A stretch of DNA of 60,000 nucleotides. It comes from Branchiostoma floridae (taxonomy: Eukaryota; Chordata; Leptocardii; Amphioxiformes; Branchiostomatidae). The notes beneath the pieces are model-generated. The model was not told the origin of the DNA. It ran no database searches and saw nothing but the letters and a program-made list of their open reading frames with translations. Below, in pieces: positions 10,865-22,900 of this stretch (positions within the stretch are counted from its first letter, which is position 1; the number at the start of each line of letters is the position of its first letter). The position numbers and the translations under genes were made by a program. The stretch is taken from contig NC_049983.1 of the NCBI RefSeq assembly GCF_000003815.2, forward strand, positions 8,444,157 through 8,504,156, written 5' to 3'.

Positions 10865-13800
10865 TTAGGTGTTTCCTTTTCGGGGTTGAAAGTCATTGGG
10901 AAATCGGGGGTAGAACTCGAAAGTCGGGGCACCATGCGGTCCACCGGGGTATATGGGCGTCTGGACGAGTCTCTTAGCATCCACAGTCAGAGACGTCATC
11001 AGGGCGTAACACTGGCTGAATAAACCAGGACTGCCATTGTAAACCTCGTGCAGACAGTTCATCAGGTTGGTGTACTTCTTGTTGAAGCTGTCGGACAGGA
11101 TGCGAACCCTCGATCCATTTGGGTACAGCCTGGTGCTGGGGTGTGTGACGGTTGGCCACACTCCATCTTCTGGAAGGTATGGGATCACCGCTGAAGGTGT
11201 ACTTCTTTGTACAAGTTATGTTCTTCTCACACGGTGTGAAGAAGCCATCCGAGGATCGGTTGCCTGCGTTGTCGCAGCCTCCGTCTATGCAGGTCTGAGA
11301 GGATGTGTCACCAGTATCTTCATCTCCAGCAGTGGCATTGTTGTTCACCTCTGTCAGTTTTCTTCCTCTCCAGATCTCCTCAAATGTGTAATAGTGGCTG
11401 AGCTCATCACTCTGTCCAAAGTCAAAGAAGGGATTGCACGGATCACTGCCCTCGCCCTCTGCTACAATGTACTTTATACTTTCTATCGCTGAGCAGATGT
11501 CAATGACACAAAACGGTATGGGCACCTGTTTTTTCAGGCCTTCTTCTGTTGGGGTGAAGAGTTCTGGAGCCGAGATGTATAATCTGATCATGGGGCATAA
11601 AATTTTGTGAATATAGACGGCACCGATTGTGTCATTATTATAGGTTGGCTCACTGCACTTTGCAATTATATTATGAAGTGTTTCATTGCAATAGAATGTG
11701 GGATTCTTTTGGCATTGTTGAGGCACGCCTATTGGTTGATTACGAGCAGGGATTTCCAACAGGATCTTATGCACATTCAGGATGTCCTTATCACATTCTG
11801 GCGTCTCTATAGCCATAAAGACATCATGGGTGACATCTAAAGAAAACTTTGACAATGGAACAACAAGTTCTGGAATGACACCTCCAGGAAGTTTGGTTGG
11901 ATACATAGGTGGGTCATTTAAGATCGGTTCTCCTCCAAGGAAGTTAAGGATATTTGCCACCAAGGACATATGCTTCATTTCCTCTATTACGATGTCCTTT
12001 AGGAGCTTTGCGATGTCTTCGTTGTCATCCTTGAGACTGTAGTAAGCGCTCAGGTAGGGAGGGATTGTTGTCCACTCAAGCTTAAGGGCTGTCTTAAGAT
12101 TTTTCTTTACATCTTCCAGACTGGGGTGTGGAGGAGGACGAGACTGAAGGGTTACACTAGAAGTACTTGAGTTCAGCCACTCCAGGATCATGTCTCTCTT
12201 TGCCGGAGACAGATCGCGAGTGACAGGCATGTGATTCGGATTCTCTATGGGCAGATTTGTGGCATACAAAAGCGAGCGGCGATGCTTTTTTACGTCATCT
12301 TCTAAGGACAGATTAAAAAGTGGTTTCATGACTGGGTAAAGGTTCTCGTACACTTTGAGAATTGGGTAGATGTCATCGTCCCAAGTGTAGTTGGCTTTCT
12401 TGTCAACCTTACAGTACAAGTGTGTCGATGTAGGAGATCGGTAGGGAAGGATATGTCATTGGACAAGGTCACGTTGTAGACGTACAACTGACCGAATAGA
12501 TGCTTTCTGTTAGATGGTCGGCGTCTGCAATCAAGCCCTTCTCTATCGGTCTTGAAGTTAAAGGCGCCAATGCCATATGCATTTGTCGCAGCTTTGCCGT
12601 TTCCCCTACAGTCTCCAGCATTGATTTCTATTGCATCTGCTGGGTGGCCAGTCTTGAGTCCAGATCTTACGTAATGTTGAACACTCAGCGAAACGCCTGC
12701 CTTTGGTCTTCCAAATTTTGTAGCAAATACTGTCAATGACCAGCATACTTTGCCATCTTCTTCCTCTTCACCTAATCTGGGCATCTCAGTTTTAGGCTGC
12801 GGAATACGGAAAACACGATCTTCCGCTGGACCAACATATAGTCCATCCGGGTGTTCGACAAGGATGGGTGTGCACTGTTTGGGACAATACTGGCATAAGG
12901 GCTCCTCCTCTCTCACTATCATTAGGGGGTACCTGTGTGTCAGGGGGCTCAAGCAAAACGTTGCTATGCCCGTGTCATCGACTAGAAATCCCAAGTCTTT
13001 GTATGGAATGCGTCCCAAATTAGTGCAATGCTGGTCTAGGAGATTGCCACATTCCATGATCTTTCCTCCTGCCATTGCCAAAGCAGATGTATCTTGAACA
13101 ATGACAAGGAAGAGGTTTCCCTGGTGGATGAGGTCACCCTCAAGGTTGGTTGGTAAACTGTTGCTGAGATCTACCACAACCTTCTTGTTCTCATTGTCCA
13201 CATAGAACGGAGCATTGTTGTACTCACTCGTACTGTTCTCTATCGATTCCTGCTGTTGATCTGGTGAGAGCCACTTTGGGCCCTGCCACCACAGCATTCT
13301 GTTGAACTCGGGTAGGAACCCCCGAATTCCATCCACTGCTGAAATGGTTCCGATGACTCGTCCAAGAGCGAAGTTAGGTCTCCTAGGATCTTCATGCATC
13401 AGATCTACTGTGAACTTGATGTTCATGATACTGTTGTCACGCTGGTAATACCGAAGCTCCCTGATGAATCTGGAGCCTATCTGTTCTTCCATCCACGTCA
13501 CATCTGTGAGTACGGAGCTCCAGTAGGCAGATGTTCCAGGATCTCCAAGACACTCCGCCTCTTTACATTGTTGCCACACGTCCATCACTGTGTTGGTCTG
13601 AAACTTGCCCTGAAAAGCGCCCTCTACCCCAACAACAAGACCCCACAGCTGGCCGGTGTACATCTGGAAGAAAGGGTCCAGATCCGTCATCTTCCCGGCC
13701 ACGGTGTCGTCACTTCCTGTTGAACAACCATTGGTGGGAAATTTGTGAGAATTTTGTTTCATAGCGTAAAGTAGTCTCGGGTAATGAGAGAAATAATTAC

Positions 13801-14768
13801 AAGGTGACCGTCTTATTTTTTGACACAGTCAAATAGAAGGCTTGGGGATCGCAATGTCGGACAAGAGTGTCTGAAAACCATGGTGGTTCGGGATAGGGCT
13901 GTGTCCAGGACCCGTCTTTCTATCCTGAGATGGAAATTTGCCTGTTGGGACGGACAAAATTCCCCCAATAGGTCGCCCCAAAATCTGAACTTTGTGACAT
14001 GAAACTGGATGATGAAAGTAGACCTTCATAAACTTACAATGAGATGTAACTGTCATGTAACAAGATAATCAACAGCAGGAGCTCTCTCAAGCAATGAAAA
14101 AAATTTCAATCCGGAGACAGCTTTGGTTCAGGCAGATTAGGGGGAAAGGCCTACACCACATCAGCAAGCAAGCACCTAATGACTGATTTGATAAATACAT
14201 GTACATGTATAACAAAAATTATACAGAATATTTGAGAGCAGAAACATACAAGTGGTGACCTTATAACTGACATACCAATGATCCGTTTGCCGACCAAAGC
14301 GTCATCTTTGGAGCACTCTCCATCCTTGTAGCAGACTTTTTTCACGAAACAGTTGACAAACTGAAAATCACTGCTGCCATTCGGGTTCCAGTCACAGTGT
14401 GGATAGGTGTAGTTTGGGTAGCATGGCGGGTCCAGGCTGGCGTTAAACTTGTGGATGTTGAAGTTGTAAGGATCGTTGTTGAGGGTGGCGGTGTCAGCAC
14501 GGAAGTTTCCCGCAAAGTGAAGACGGGGATAGCCTGGATATCAAGAGAATGTCAAGCACTATAGGGATGTGTCCTTAATTTATTGTACATGTAACTATAT
14601 CAGGTACATAATTCAGATACTGGTCTTGAAATTGAAATGGTTGCTCAGATGGCCATGGGAATCAAGCTTGTATTTTCCATCTGAAAACACCTGCATATGC
14701 TCACCTGCATTTGTCAACCACAGCAGTCCCAGAAACAGGAGGATGCTGATTGTCAGCTTCATTGCCAT
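10865..14768 (-). CDS. VioB/RebD-like secreted ferritin-like protein, copy B (full length, two apparent frameshifts)
   Basis: Exons on the minus strand are 14768-14705 (64 nt), 14533-14276 (258 nt) and 13716-10865. Junctions are GT-AG and in phase. The reconstructed product is about 1,050 residues, similar to bacterial VioB/RebD (about 1,000). Layout: signal peptide (1-21); N-terminal signature PRLHFAGN...TLNNDP (about 23-45); long beta-rich middle; HMPVTRDLSPAKRDMILEWL (about 600-620), recalling the family's MP-TR-LS--K pattern; ferritin-like four-helix region (about 640-880) with LEWTTIPPYL, EEMKH (E-x-x-H) and FMAIETPE; EEIWRGRKL; then a C-terminal helix ending VDAKRLVQTPI. A Cys-rich Asp/Asn insert (about 885-935) precedes the C-terminal part. 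Frame is broken twice: one base is missing between 12431 and 12432 relative to copy A, and one extra base lies within about 11171-11188. All three frames show family homology in order. Role by homology: oxidative dimerisation of indole-pyruvate imine, unproven here. Several N-x-S/T sites fit secretion. Confidence 0.85.
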
Positions 14769-14838
14769 GGCATCTGGTCGTAAACAACTGCTTTTTGGTA
14801 GAACTCACTGCAGAGGAAGGTTGTTTAAAACCTGAATA
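14769..14838 (-). promoter_or_regulatory. conserved upstream block of copy B
   Basis: This is the counterpart of the block before copy A, with TTTAAA at 14824-14829 (about 56 nt upstream of the ATG) and the same CTGCAG motif. Conservation may simply reflect recent duplication. A promoter or a 5' UTR splice acceptor are both possible. Confidence 0.35.
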
Positions 14839-15979
14839 AATTGGTACTATAAAATATAGTAAGCAATGCCTACAGATAGATGTACAAAGGTTAGGTGTGA
14901 CAGGTTGTTCAGTGTAATATAACCTGTTAGTGCCATGACTGCAAAGCTTGTGTGTTATGTCAAAGGGTGATCACAGGTAAAGGTTCAATTGTAGGCGACA
15001 GTGTTTTTATCAAGAATCAACTTAACATATTTTTCTATTCAGTAGAATTGGATGCATTTGCAAATACAGTTTTCCAATTGGTTCTGTCCCATCATCAACA
15101 TGCATGTGCAACCTTTGAAAAGTTTTGGAGAAACGCCATGTGTTGTACATACATTTACAAAGTCTAAGTGGTCTGCAGACATATCCCTTGAGGAGTTATG
15201 ACATGGGTGTATTTTTAACCGCTTACCAGAATTACCTGACAGTGTTCAATATGCCGTACTTTGTGACAGAACTGAGAAGGCAGCTTCAGAATCTTCAAAA
15301 AAATCTAATAGCAGTGCACGAGAAGCCAGGTTGTGCCGTCAACATTACATGCTGGTTGCGTCACTTCCAAGTTATTTTTTCAAATCAACTACTTCATGCT
15401 TATCCATTATCTTTTCTTCCACGAAGTTCCAGTTACATAATGTAATGCGTTAACTTTTATCTTATCTTATGAGTAGAAATTAATACAAATACTTAATATG
15501 CGCATAGGTAAGGGAAAAGCAGTGTTCCTACTGCAAAATTTCAGGTTGTGTACTGGTTACTTATTAGTAAATTTAAAATAAAGTTGCGCCAACTTGAAGC
15601 ATGGTACTGTTGCATTTGCAATTGTGCAAGTGGGTATTTTGAGCACTGAATAGTATAGTCTAAACAGTAAGTTTGTCGTATAGTATTCCTACCTGTGACA
15701 CGAGAGTCTTGCTGTGCTGATCTGTCATGGAGTACACTTCAAACCTGACATGAAGTCTAACCTGTTCATCACGAGGCAGACTATATTTATATCAAAGTTC
15801 CACCTCTGACATACATGTATGGGAGTGGCCATATGCCAGAGGGTACAGACAAGACAAAGGGAAGAACATTTTGAAAGAACATCACTCGCTTTTGAGTGAA
15901 GCAAACAGTATCATGTGATCTTCCAACTTGAAATTCAAAGTTCAACCATTTTAGATTAAACATTCGTCAACAATTACTT
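14839..15979. other. intergenic, duplicated flank upstream of copy B
   Basis: From about 15150 this aligns with 5200-6130. I looked here for earlier AMT exons and found none with a convincing T-protein match. Confidence 0.5.
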
Positions 15980-16340
15980 GATAAATCATATAGAGGAAGC
16001 ATCGTGTTGTTGAACTGTATGTTGTTGTTGTTCTGATGAGGTGATTGGTGTGATAAATGATGGGGTCATGACATAGGTGTATCTGTATAACCACTGTGAC
16101 ACCTTAACTTAACCGTCCTTGAACCATGCAGGCACGACAAAAACTCACAGTCTTAACTGGTAAAACAACATACTTAGTACTTCAGGCAAACATGTTGTTT
16201 GGCAAACTACATGTACAACATGGTACAAGACAACTGTACTTGACATAATTGTAATACCATGAAATTGCTTGCCAGAATATGAATCTTTCCCAGAAAATCT
16301 TTTTCTGGACATTGTTAACAATGTCCTATGAGCTTTTCTA
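15980..16340. repeat. three-copy intergenic module, copy 3
   Basis: Third copy of the module, in the right duplication unit and without the small TIR insertion, so it serves as an empty-site reference for the element near 6488. Confidence 0.7.
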
Positions 16341-16832
16341 TTTGAATTCATACCTTTCCACTGCACCTCCACTTTCTATCTTTAAATCAATGTCCCATGT
16401 ATGATTTTCGAGAAATTTCCTTTCAGTTGTTTGCGAAGGAAGAGTTAGAGCAATTCTTAAAAGTTTGAAAGAGAAAGTCAGACTTTTCTTTTGACACCTG
16501 TTAAATGTACCTCGTGTCCATTTACACCCCTCCCCATTGCACACACAACTGCATATTAGGCAGGCATGTTGATTTGAATACATGGATGACATCCTCTGGG
16601 AATCCCAAAACTGATGCGAGTAATGTGTGAATAAAAAAAGTTTTGCATTCTAAGCTCTTTGCTCATTTTGCAGTTGCTCTCTGATTGTGATTTACAGTAT
16701 GGTTGAAGGCTTTTTCTATTTTTGGAAATGGCCAAAAATTGATGCGTGCCTGGATGTCATCCACAATCAACATGGCCTTAGACAAATTCAAAATGATTTC
16801 CTCTTGACACCTGGGTATACCTTCCCATGCAG

Positions 16833-16978
16833 GTCCATCTGCTGCAGCTGCGTTACAGGCAGGTGTTGATGCAGACCTGTCCAGGATCACCTTTATGTGC
16901 AGTGCTGTCCTGACGGTGTTCGGTGTACCTGGCTGTCGGGTCACCAGGTGTGGATACACGGGAGAGGACGGCTTTGAG
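16833..16978 (+). CDS. AMT: AMT exon (first visible)
   Basis: The acceptor is CCCATGCAG before 16833. The exon opens with two bases completing a codon, then encodes [16 protein letters not shown] and [15 protein letters not shown]. The donor GAG|GTAACA follows at 16979. It is the earliest AMT exon I can support. Confidence 0.93.
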
Positions 16979-19900
16979 GTAACAACAGTTGATAGTATTC
17001 AACTGTGGTATTATAACTCTAATGGGCACAACAGGGAATTTTTTTTGGGTTAAAATTATGCAATATTCAATTTGTTAGTTATCAAAAGCTTTCTCTTCTC
17101 TCATCTCTCTTCTCTCTATATCTGTCTAATATATACTTGCAATTTTGAGACATTGTCAGCAATTACAAAATGTACAAACTCTGAACTAAATGAAGCCATT
17201 GTCTTTATCCCTGAGATTACCATCATCAGACTCAACAACTCACCGCGAGGAATCACTCATTGCTTGAGTTGAAAAGTGAAGACTCACACAATACAGTGTT
17301 TGGGACAAGGAAATCAATTGTTTAGTCTAAAGTGAATGTGAAAATCATAATTAGACTTGGGCCAAGGCTTTTTCCCCCACAAATCCACTTGTGAGCCACA
17401 ATCCTCTTTTGTTTCTTCAGCCCCACCGTGCCGACCCCTTAATTCTTGCTTAGAGTCTCGGGAACCCCCTTGAGATGTTATATTTGTGTAATCACCGTAC
17501 AGTGTTTATTACTGCACTGTGCCACACAGAACGGCTGATGTCTCGCAGATTCCTTGTTATGAGTTAAGTGCAGGCATGTTCTTGAGTGTTATGACCAGTG
17601 ACACCTCTTTATTGCACCAGGTTTGCAAAGGTTAATGGAAGATTTATCATTAGGGCTTGACCGCACCTGGCTGTCCACATGGATTTCACCACCCTCATGT
17701 AAACTGTCAAGCTTCTTTGTGAGCTCTTGATACAATGTGACAAACCCATGATGGCTGGAAGTGAGGTCTGGGGCTGTAGTCACGTTTGAAGTTGTGGAGA
17801 CGTAGGTTGCGGATTGGACCATGTGGTTTGTGGACAACATACATCATATACTCCAAGAGTTTTGTTGCCTTTCATTTTTAGGTAACTCTGGGCCAAAATG
17901 AGAAGCACTAACTTGAATTTTTAGATTTTGTTTAGATTTTTAGTTTTGGACTGAGATTCAAATCCAGGAACTATTATTACAGGCAATGATGGCATTATAT
18001 GTAAAGTCCTATGTTCTTGCATAGATAGGTAGGGGCTAGATTGTAACCTTGAACAGAATTTTCCCTCACTTTTCTACAAGATGCTGGAAAAGAAAGGATA
18101 AATGCATAGCTCGACACATTATTATTTATACGTTCTTTAGCAATGAAAAATAATTGCAAGATTTGACATTCTATGCTGCAACTTTGAGCAAGTCCATTCT
18201 TTTTCATCTTCTTACTCCCTCTCCTGTTGTAGCGTTTCCTCCCAGAACTGCTTAACAATCAGCAATTCAGGTCACATCATCAACAAGTCGCTATCAGCCG
18301 TGCCATGAGACACACGCATCCATCACGCTCAGGGTGAAGCTTATCTGACTCGGTGGAATATTGTTTGCCATTAAGTTAAGATCAATATTATCAAGGCAGA
18401 ACCACACACAGCTGAGGCCTGGACTACCGTTTCCTGTATTGTAACATTCTGCATCCAAAGTGGAATTTTTGGCATGGTCTATTCAGATGGAATGTGTGAT
18501 ACTGCCTTCATTGGGCCATAGTATGTCCAATCAGGCAACTGCTCTCATTGTCACATGATCGGGTAGATTATGTAATGGCACGTCTGATTGGACGACAAAG
18601 TCTAGGGAATTCAGCCATTGGAAGTGATTAATGAAGGCTTTAGTATCTAATACTGTTGAGCACTTTGGCCTTGGTCCCGTTGTTAATAATTAGAACCACA
18701 GAGTCTGCTCAGGTAGAAGCTATATACACAATGTAAGGCTATTCTAAATGTATTCTGGGTAGCCTGGGCAACAATTTTCCTAGTTTCTGCTGCTCCCATA
18801 CCCCCTCTTAACCAATTCTCTCTGAAAATGAGAATGGGAGCAAAGGTAAACTACATTTTTGTTTGTTTGTTTGAACCTTTGTTTATTCATGAAAGCTGAA
18901 ATCGGCCTGCAGGCCGCTTTTCATTGAGGTCATGAGGGAAGAGACAAGGGTAAATAGGATGGCACCCACAGACTAGATCTTGTGCTTTTTACTATCATTA
19001 ATAGAAAGGCAGTGGGACCGCGTGGCGCAGTGGCAGCATTTGCGGCTCAAGACCGAGAGGTTGCGGGTTCGAATCCAGCTGCTGTGTCACCGATCTTGTG
19101 CCCTTGGGAAAGGCACTTTATGCGACTTTCCTCACTTAACTCAGGTGTAAATGAGTATCTAGTGGCCTTGTGTGGCTTGGTGGGGCTATGTGGCCGAGAC
19201 AGGCCTAGGGGCATGTTCGGGCATGAGCGGCACCCGCCATGGCACACGAGTCGGGGGTACGAGGAACCCCTTACATCCTTGGTCGGAAGTCCTCCTAGGA
19301 GACGGATACTCCGAACAACAAAGCTACATCTGCTGGAGCCGCCTCACACGTGGCATACAGTTGACCCTGTGAGACTTAGTGCTCCGGTAGACGAGAGGGT
19401 GGAGAAGGAATACTCTATTGCACACCCCTCCTTCACCATAAAAAGTCATGTGCAGGTCAGGCAAACAGGCAAATAGCCTGACTGCCTCCTCATCTGTCCA
19501 ATCGACAGAAGAAACCAAAAAAAAATAAAAAATAGAAAGGCATCAAGAGGACATGGTGAAATTGAAAATAGAAGGCAGAAAGCAAAGCTTGAATCTGACA
19601 TTCACTTCCTCAAAATGTGTGACTTCATCTGTTGCTAAGTTATAACAGTCCAGCATTACTTTGTTAAATCTGAAAACCAAGAAGTTGAATTGGTGTGGCC
19701 TAAAGCTCGCTGTTCTGAAGTTCAAATCTCCCTTGAAATTGCCTTGTGCTTGATTGGGTTTATTGCATGCCTGCATAAAACTGTGTGTGTGTTTGCATTA
19801 GACCAGTTTTCAGTACCCTTGGGAGTTAACTTCATTACAGGGATCACCTTCTGGCTTTGGCATTTACAAGCCAACTCTAGGATATTCCCCTGATACAGTA

Positions 19901-22900
19901 GTACCATTGGTCACATTCATCATTTATCAAGTCTACATATGCTGCTTAATACAGTACATGCAGCTTTGTGTAATCTCGCGGTATTATTACAGCTGCTGTA
20001 CATAATATTAATCACACACTGACTGTTGTATATGTCAGGAATATGGTATGTACTTAAGTATACTTTGTTGTCTTAACATACAAAAATGGGTGCACACACA
20101 GAAAAAAAAAGTTGGCGCACATCTCCAATTTTGGGTGTAGAGTCGATTCCATATTACCGAGAGGGTGTTTCTTGCCTTTTGTTCTAACATTTTGGAAATC
20201 TTTGTAACAATCTAACTGTGATAAGTAACTGTTTAGAATTATTTATAACATCTATGTGACGTTCTAAATATTTCTATGGTATTCAAACATGTTAGAAACA
20301 TTTCTAACATCAAATACATTATTTCTGTTAGTTTCTAAACTGTTCCAACATAGATGCATCATTTGTGATCACATGTTCGAACATGGAAACAATATCATGA
20401 AACTGGGTCAGTGGGCTGGGAAGAGGGCAATTCACACATCCCTGCCAAGTGCAGGAAATTATGTCTGTCTGGCACCTTCTCACAAAAGACTCACCAATGT
20501 ATACTAAAGAAAATCTAAAAATACAAGAGCCAAACAAAGGACCAAGCTTAGCAGCTTTGTTTATGGGGTCAATAAAAGTTTTTATGGAGGGAAAAAATGA
20601 CACAAAATGTTGGAACATGTTGGAACAATAACAAAAACACATAGATGTTTGAAAATTGTTCTAGATAAAGAGATAATTATATCATTACTTTCCCAAATGT
20701 TCCAACAAATATAAAAGGTTCAAACATGTTTAAACTTTCCTTTTGAAATGTTTGAACAATTTTGAACTTAAGTGACTGAAATGTTCTTTTACTCAAAATA
20801 GTTCAAACTTATTACAAATATTATTTCAAAATCAACTCGGTGACTTGGAATTGACTCTACCAAGGTGCACATGTACTGAGTATTTCGAGCCCTGAGTAGT
20901 GTGAGATCATCAAAACAATCTGGCCATGAGAGTACCGATAGAACAAGAACAGGGAGACAGCTTTTCTCCTGTGGGAGAGGGGTCCAGCTTTGATGCCAAC
21001 TGGTAGCCAAAGGCCATACAAATTCTCCTTTAATGTGGTCCAATAGTAACTGTAACAGATGTAGACAGTCCTTAGGGACGCCTACCCAATTTGAATGACT
21101 ATGAATAGTTTCAGTATAGCCCAACTTGAGTTCACTTAAATTTACAACCAAAGCGTGAAATATTTATATCCTCTTCCCTTTCTTACCTTATCTCTTCTCA
21201 AACAGCACTCGATATGCTGTTTATTCCAAGATACCATCAGATCTAGATTATGTTTTCTTGCAGGTGTGTTCGATAAAGTTTGACTGCAAGCTAGATGTAG
21301 TCTTTATGACTAAGTGTGTCATGCTTATCTCTCCTCACCCTTCTGTAAATAGCGCCAGTATTGATTGATTTCAAGATATTGGCCATTGGTCATCAGATTA
21401 TCTATTCTAAGACTTGCATGTAGGTGGGTTCAACAGAGTTCAACCTGAAGTTCTCTTTAGCAATGTATAATTTCATAATTTTAACATGAAATTTATCATT
21501 TTTCTTTCCCTTGACGAATTTATTTTTTCTACATGTATCACATCACCTGTCTAGTTCGGATACTGTATAGCTTGAAGATACAGTAACAATATACATGTAG
21601 GGATCAAAACTCTCAATTGCTGAAAAGTTTTCAGTTTGCAAAAAGTACAGTCAAACCACAAGTGACCACGTGCACCACTTTTTGATGGTCCCTTACATGT
21701 TTCTCACAGATACAAACGTGCATGTCTAATGGGAACAAATGTCCACACAGACCAGATTTTATTGGTCCCCAGCATGGTCTTGACTTCTTGGGTAGTTTTG
21801 ACTGCAAAGGGAAAATGCAACTAAAAATATGCTATTCTCAAATTTACAATTCACATTGCATATCTTGTAGAAAAGGGAAAATGATATACATGTATTTCAG
21901 CCCTGCATTATCTGTCCCCCCAGGTGTCCATCCCTGTAGCCCAGGTTGTCCAGGTTGCGGACAGCCTGCTGCAGGTGGAGGCTGCAGACGTGAAGCTGGC
22001 AGGGCTGGGGCCCAGGGACAGCCTCAGGCTGGAGGCGGGGCTCTGTCTCTATGGCAACGACATTGACGAGGACACCACGCCAGTGGAGGCCACCCTTCTG
22101 TGGACAGTAGGTGAGATACATGGACAGAAATTAAAGGAGAAATGGTTAAAGCTACTTAATGTCCCTTTTCCATGCTATTATCTTAAGAGAATTTTCTTAC
22201 AATTTTGGCTTTAGATGCTTCTTACTTACATCAAAAACTATCTGCCACCAAAAGATCAAGACCATATAGCATGTGCAGGACAAAATATGCCAAAAGTGAG
22301 AGTTCTGCTTCAGGACCTAGGACAGCACCCAGGGTGCCCAAAATCAACCTTGACCATCATAATGTATCTTAACAACACCTACACTCAAAAAACAGTACCT
22401 TCCTTTTTCATGCAGGTAATAACTTAGTCAGGAAGTACAAAAGTAGTCGAGTGTCTAGTTTGTAATCTCTATAATACCAAAGCAACAATTGGTATGTTGA
22501 GAAAGTGTTTAACTTTATTTTTAGCAAAATCCGTGCAACAGAGTTTCCTTCATTCTACATGCAGCAGTAGCCTGAAAGAAAAAACTTCAGGAAGTACCGG
22601 GGGGATAATTTGTTTTCTTGCTATAAAAAGACACTGCAGAAGGAAATTGTATTATACATGTCTCTGATCTACTAAATGTGACTGCTTGAGTTCCTTTGGG
22701 CGTTAGTGCCAAGGACCTGATTCTCTCGTAATGAACAGGTTATCAGTGACAAATTGGATTTTGTAGTCATCCAGTCCCCATGGGATGGACTTCATCACTT
22801 CTTGCACTCCTCGACTGTTCAACATGTGTGCCCTGACTTGACATTGAGTTCCCATGTGTCCTCAGAGACTTGACTTTTTCTCTTTGGACTTGACTTTGCC

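Larger units (their letters stand above)
12287..16470. repeat. segmental tandem duplication, right unit (portion with a visible partner)
   Basis: The right unit holds the 5' two thirds of copy B and its upstream flank, matching the left unit through intergenic DNA to about 16470. The 3' part of copy B (10865-12287) would pair with sequence left of the window. Intron 2 here is longer (13717-14275, 559 nt) than in copy A (192 nt). Confidence 0.75.

Noticed and set aside
19022-19095. tRNA gene suggested by good A and B boxes
   Set aside because: It continues into a SINE body with an A-rich tail and flanking target duplication, and no proper acceptor stem closes.
18982-19476. 164-codon plus-strand frame
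   Set aside because: It lies within the tRNA-derived SINE and starts upstream of its target duplication.
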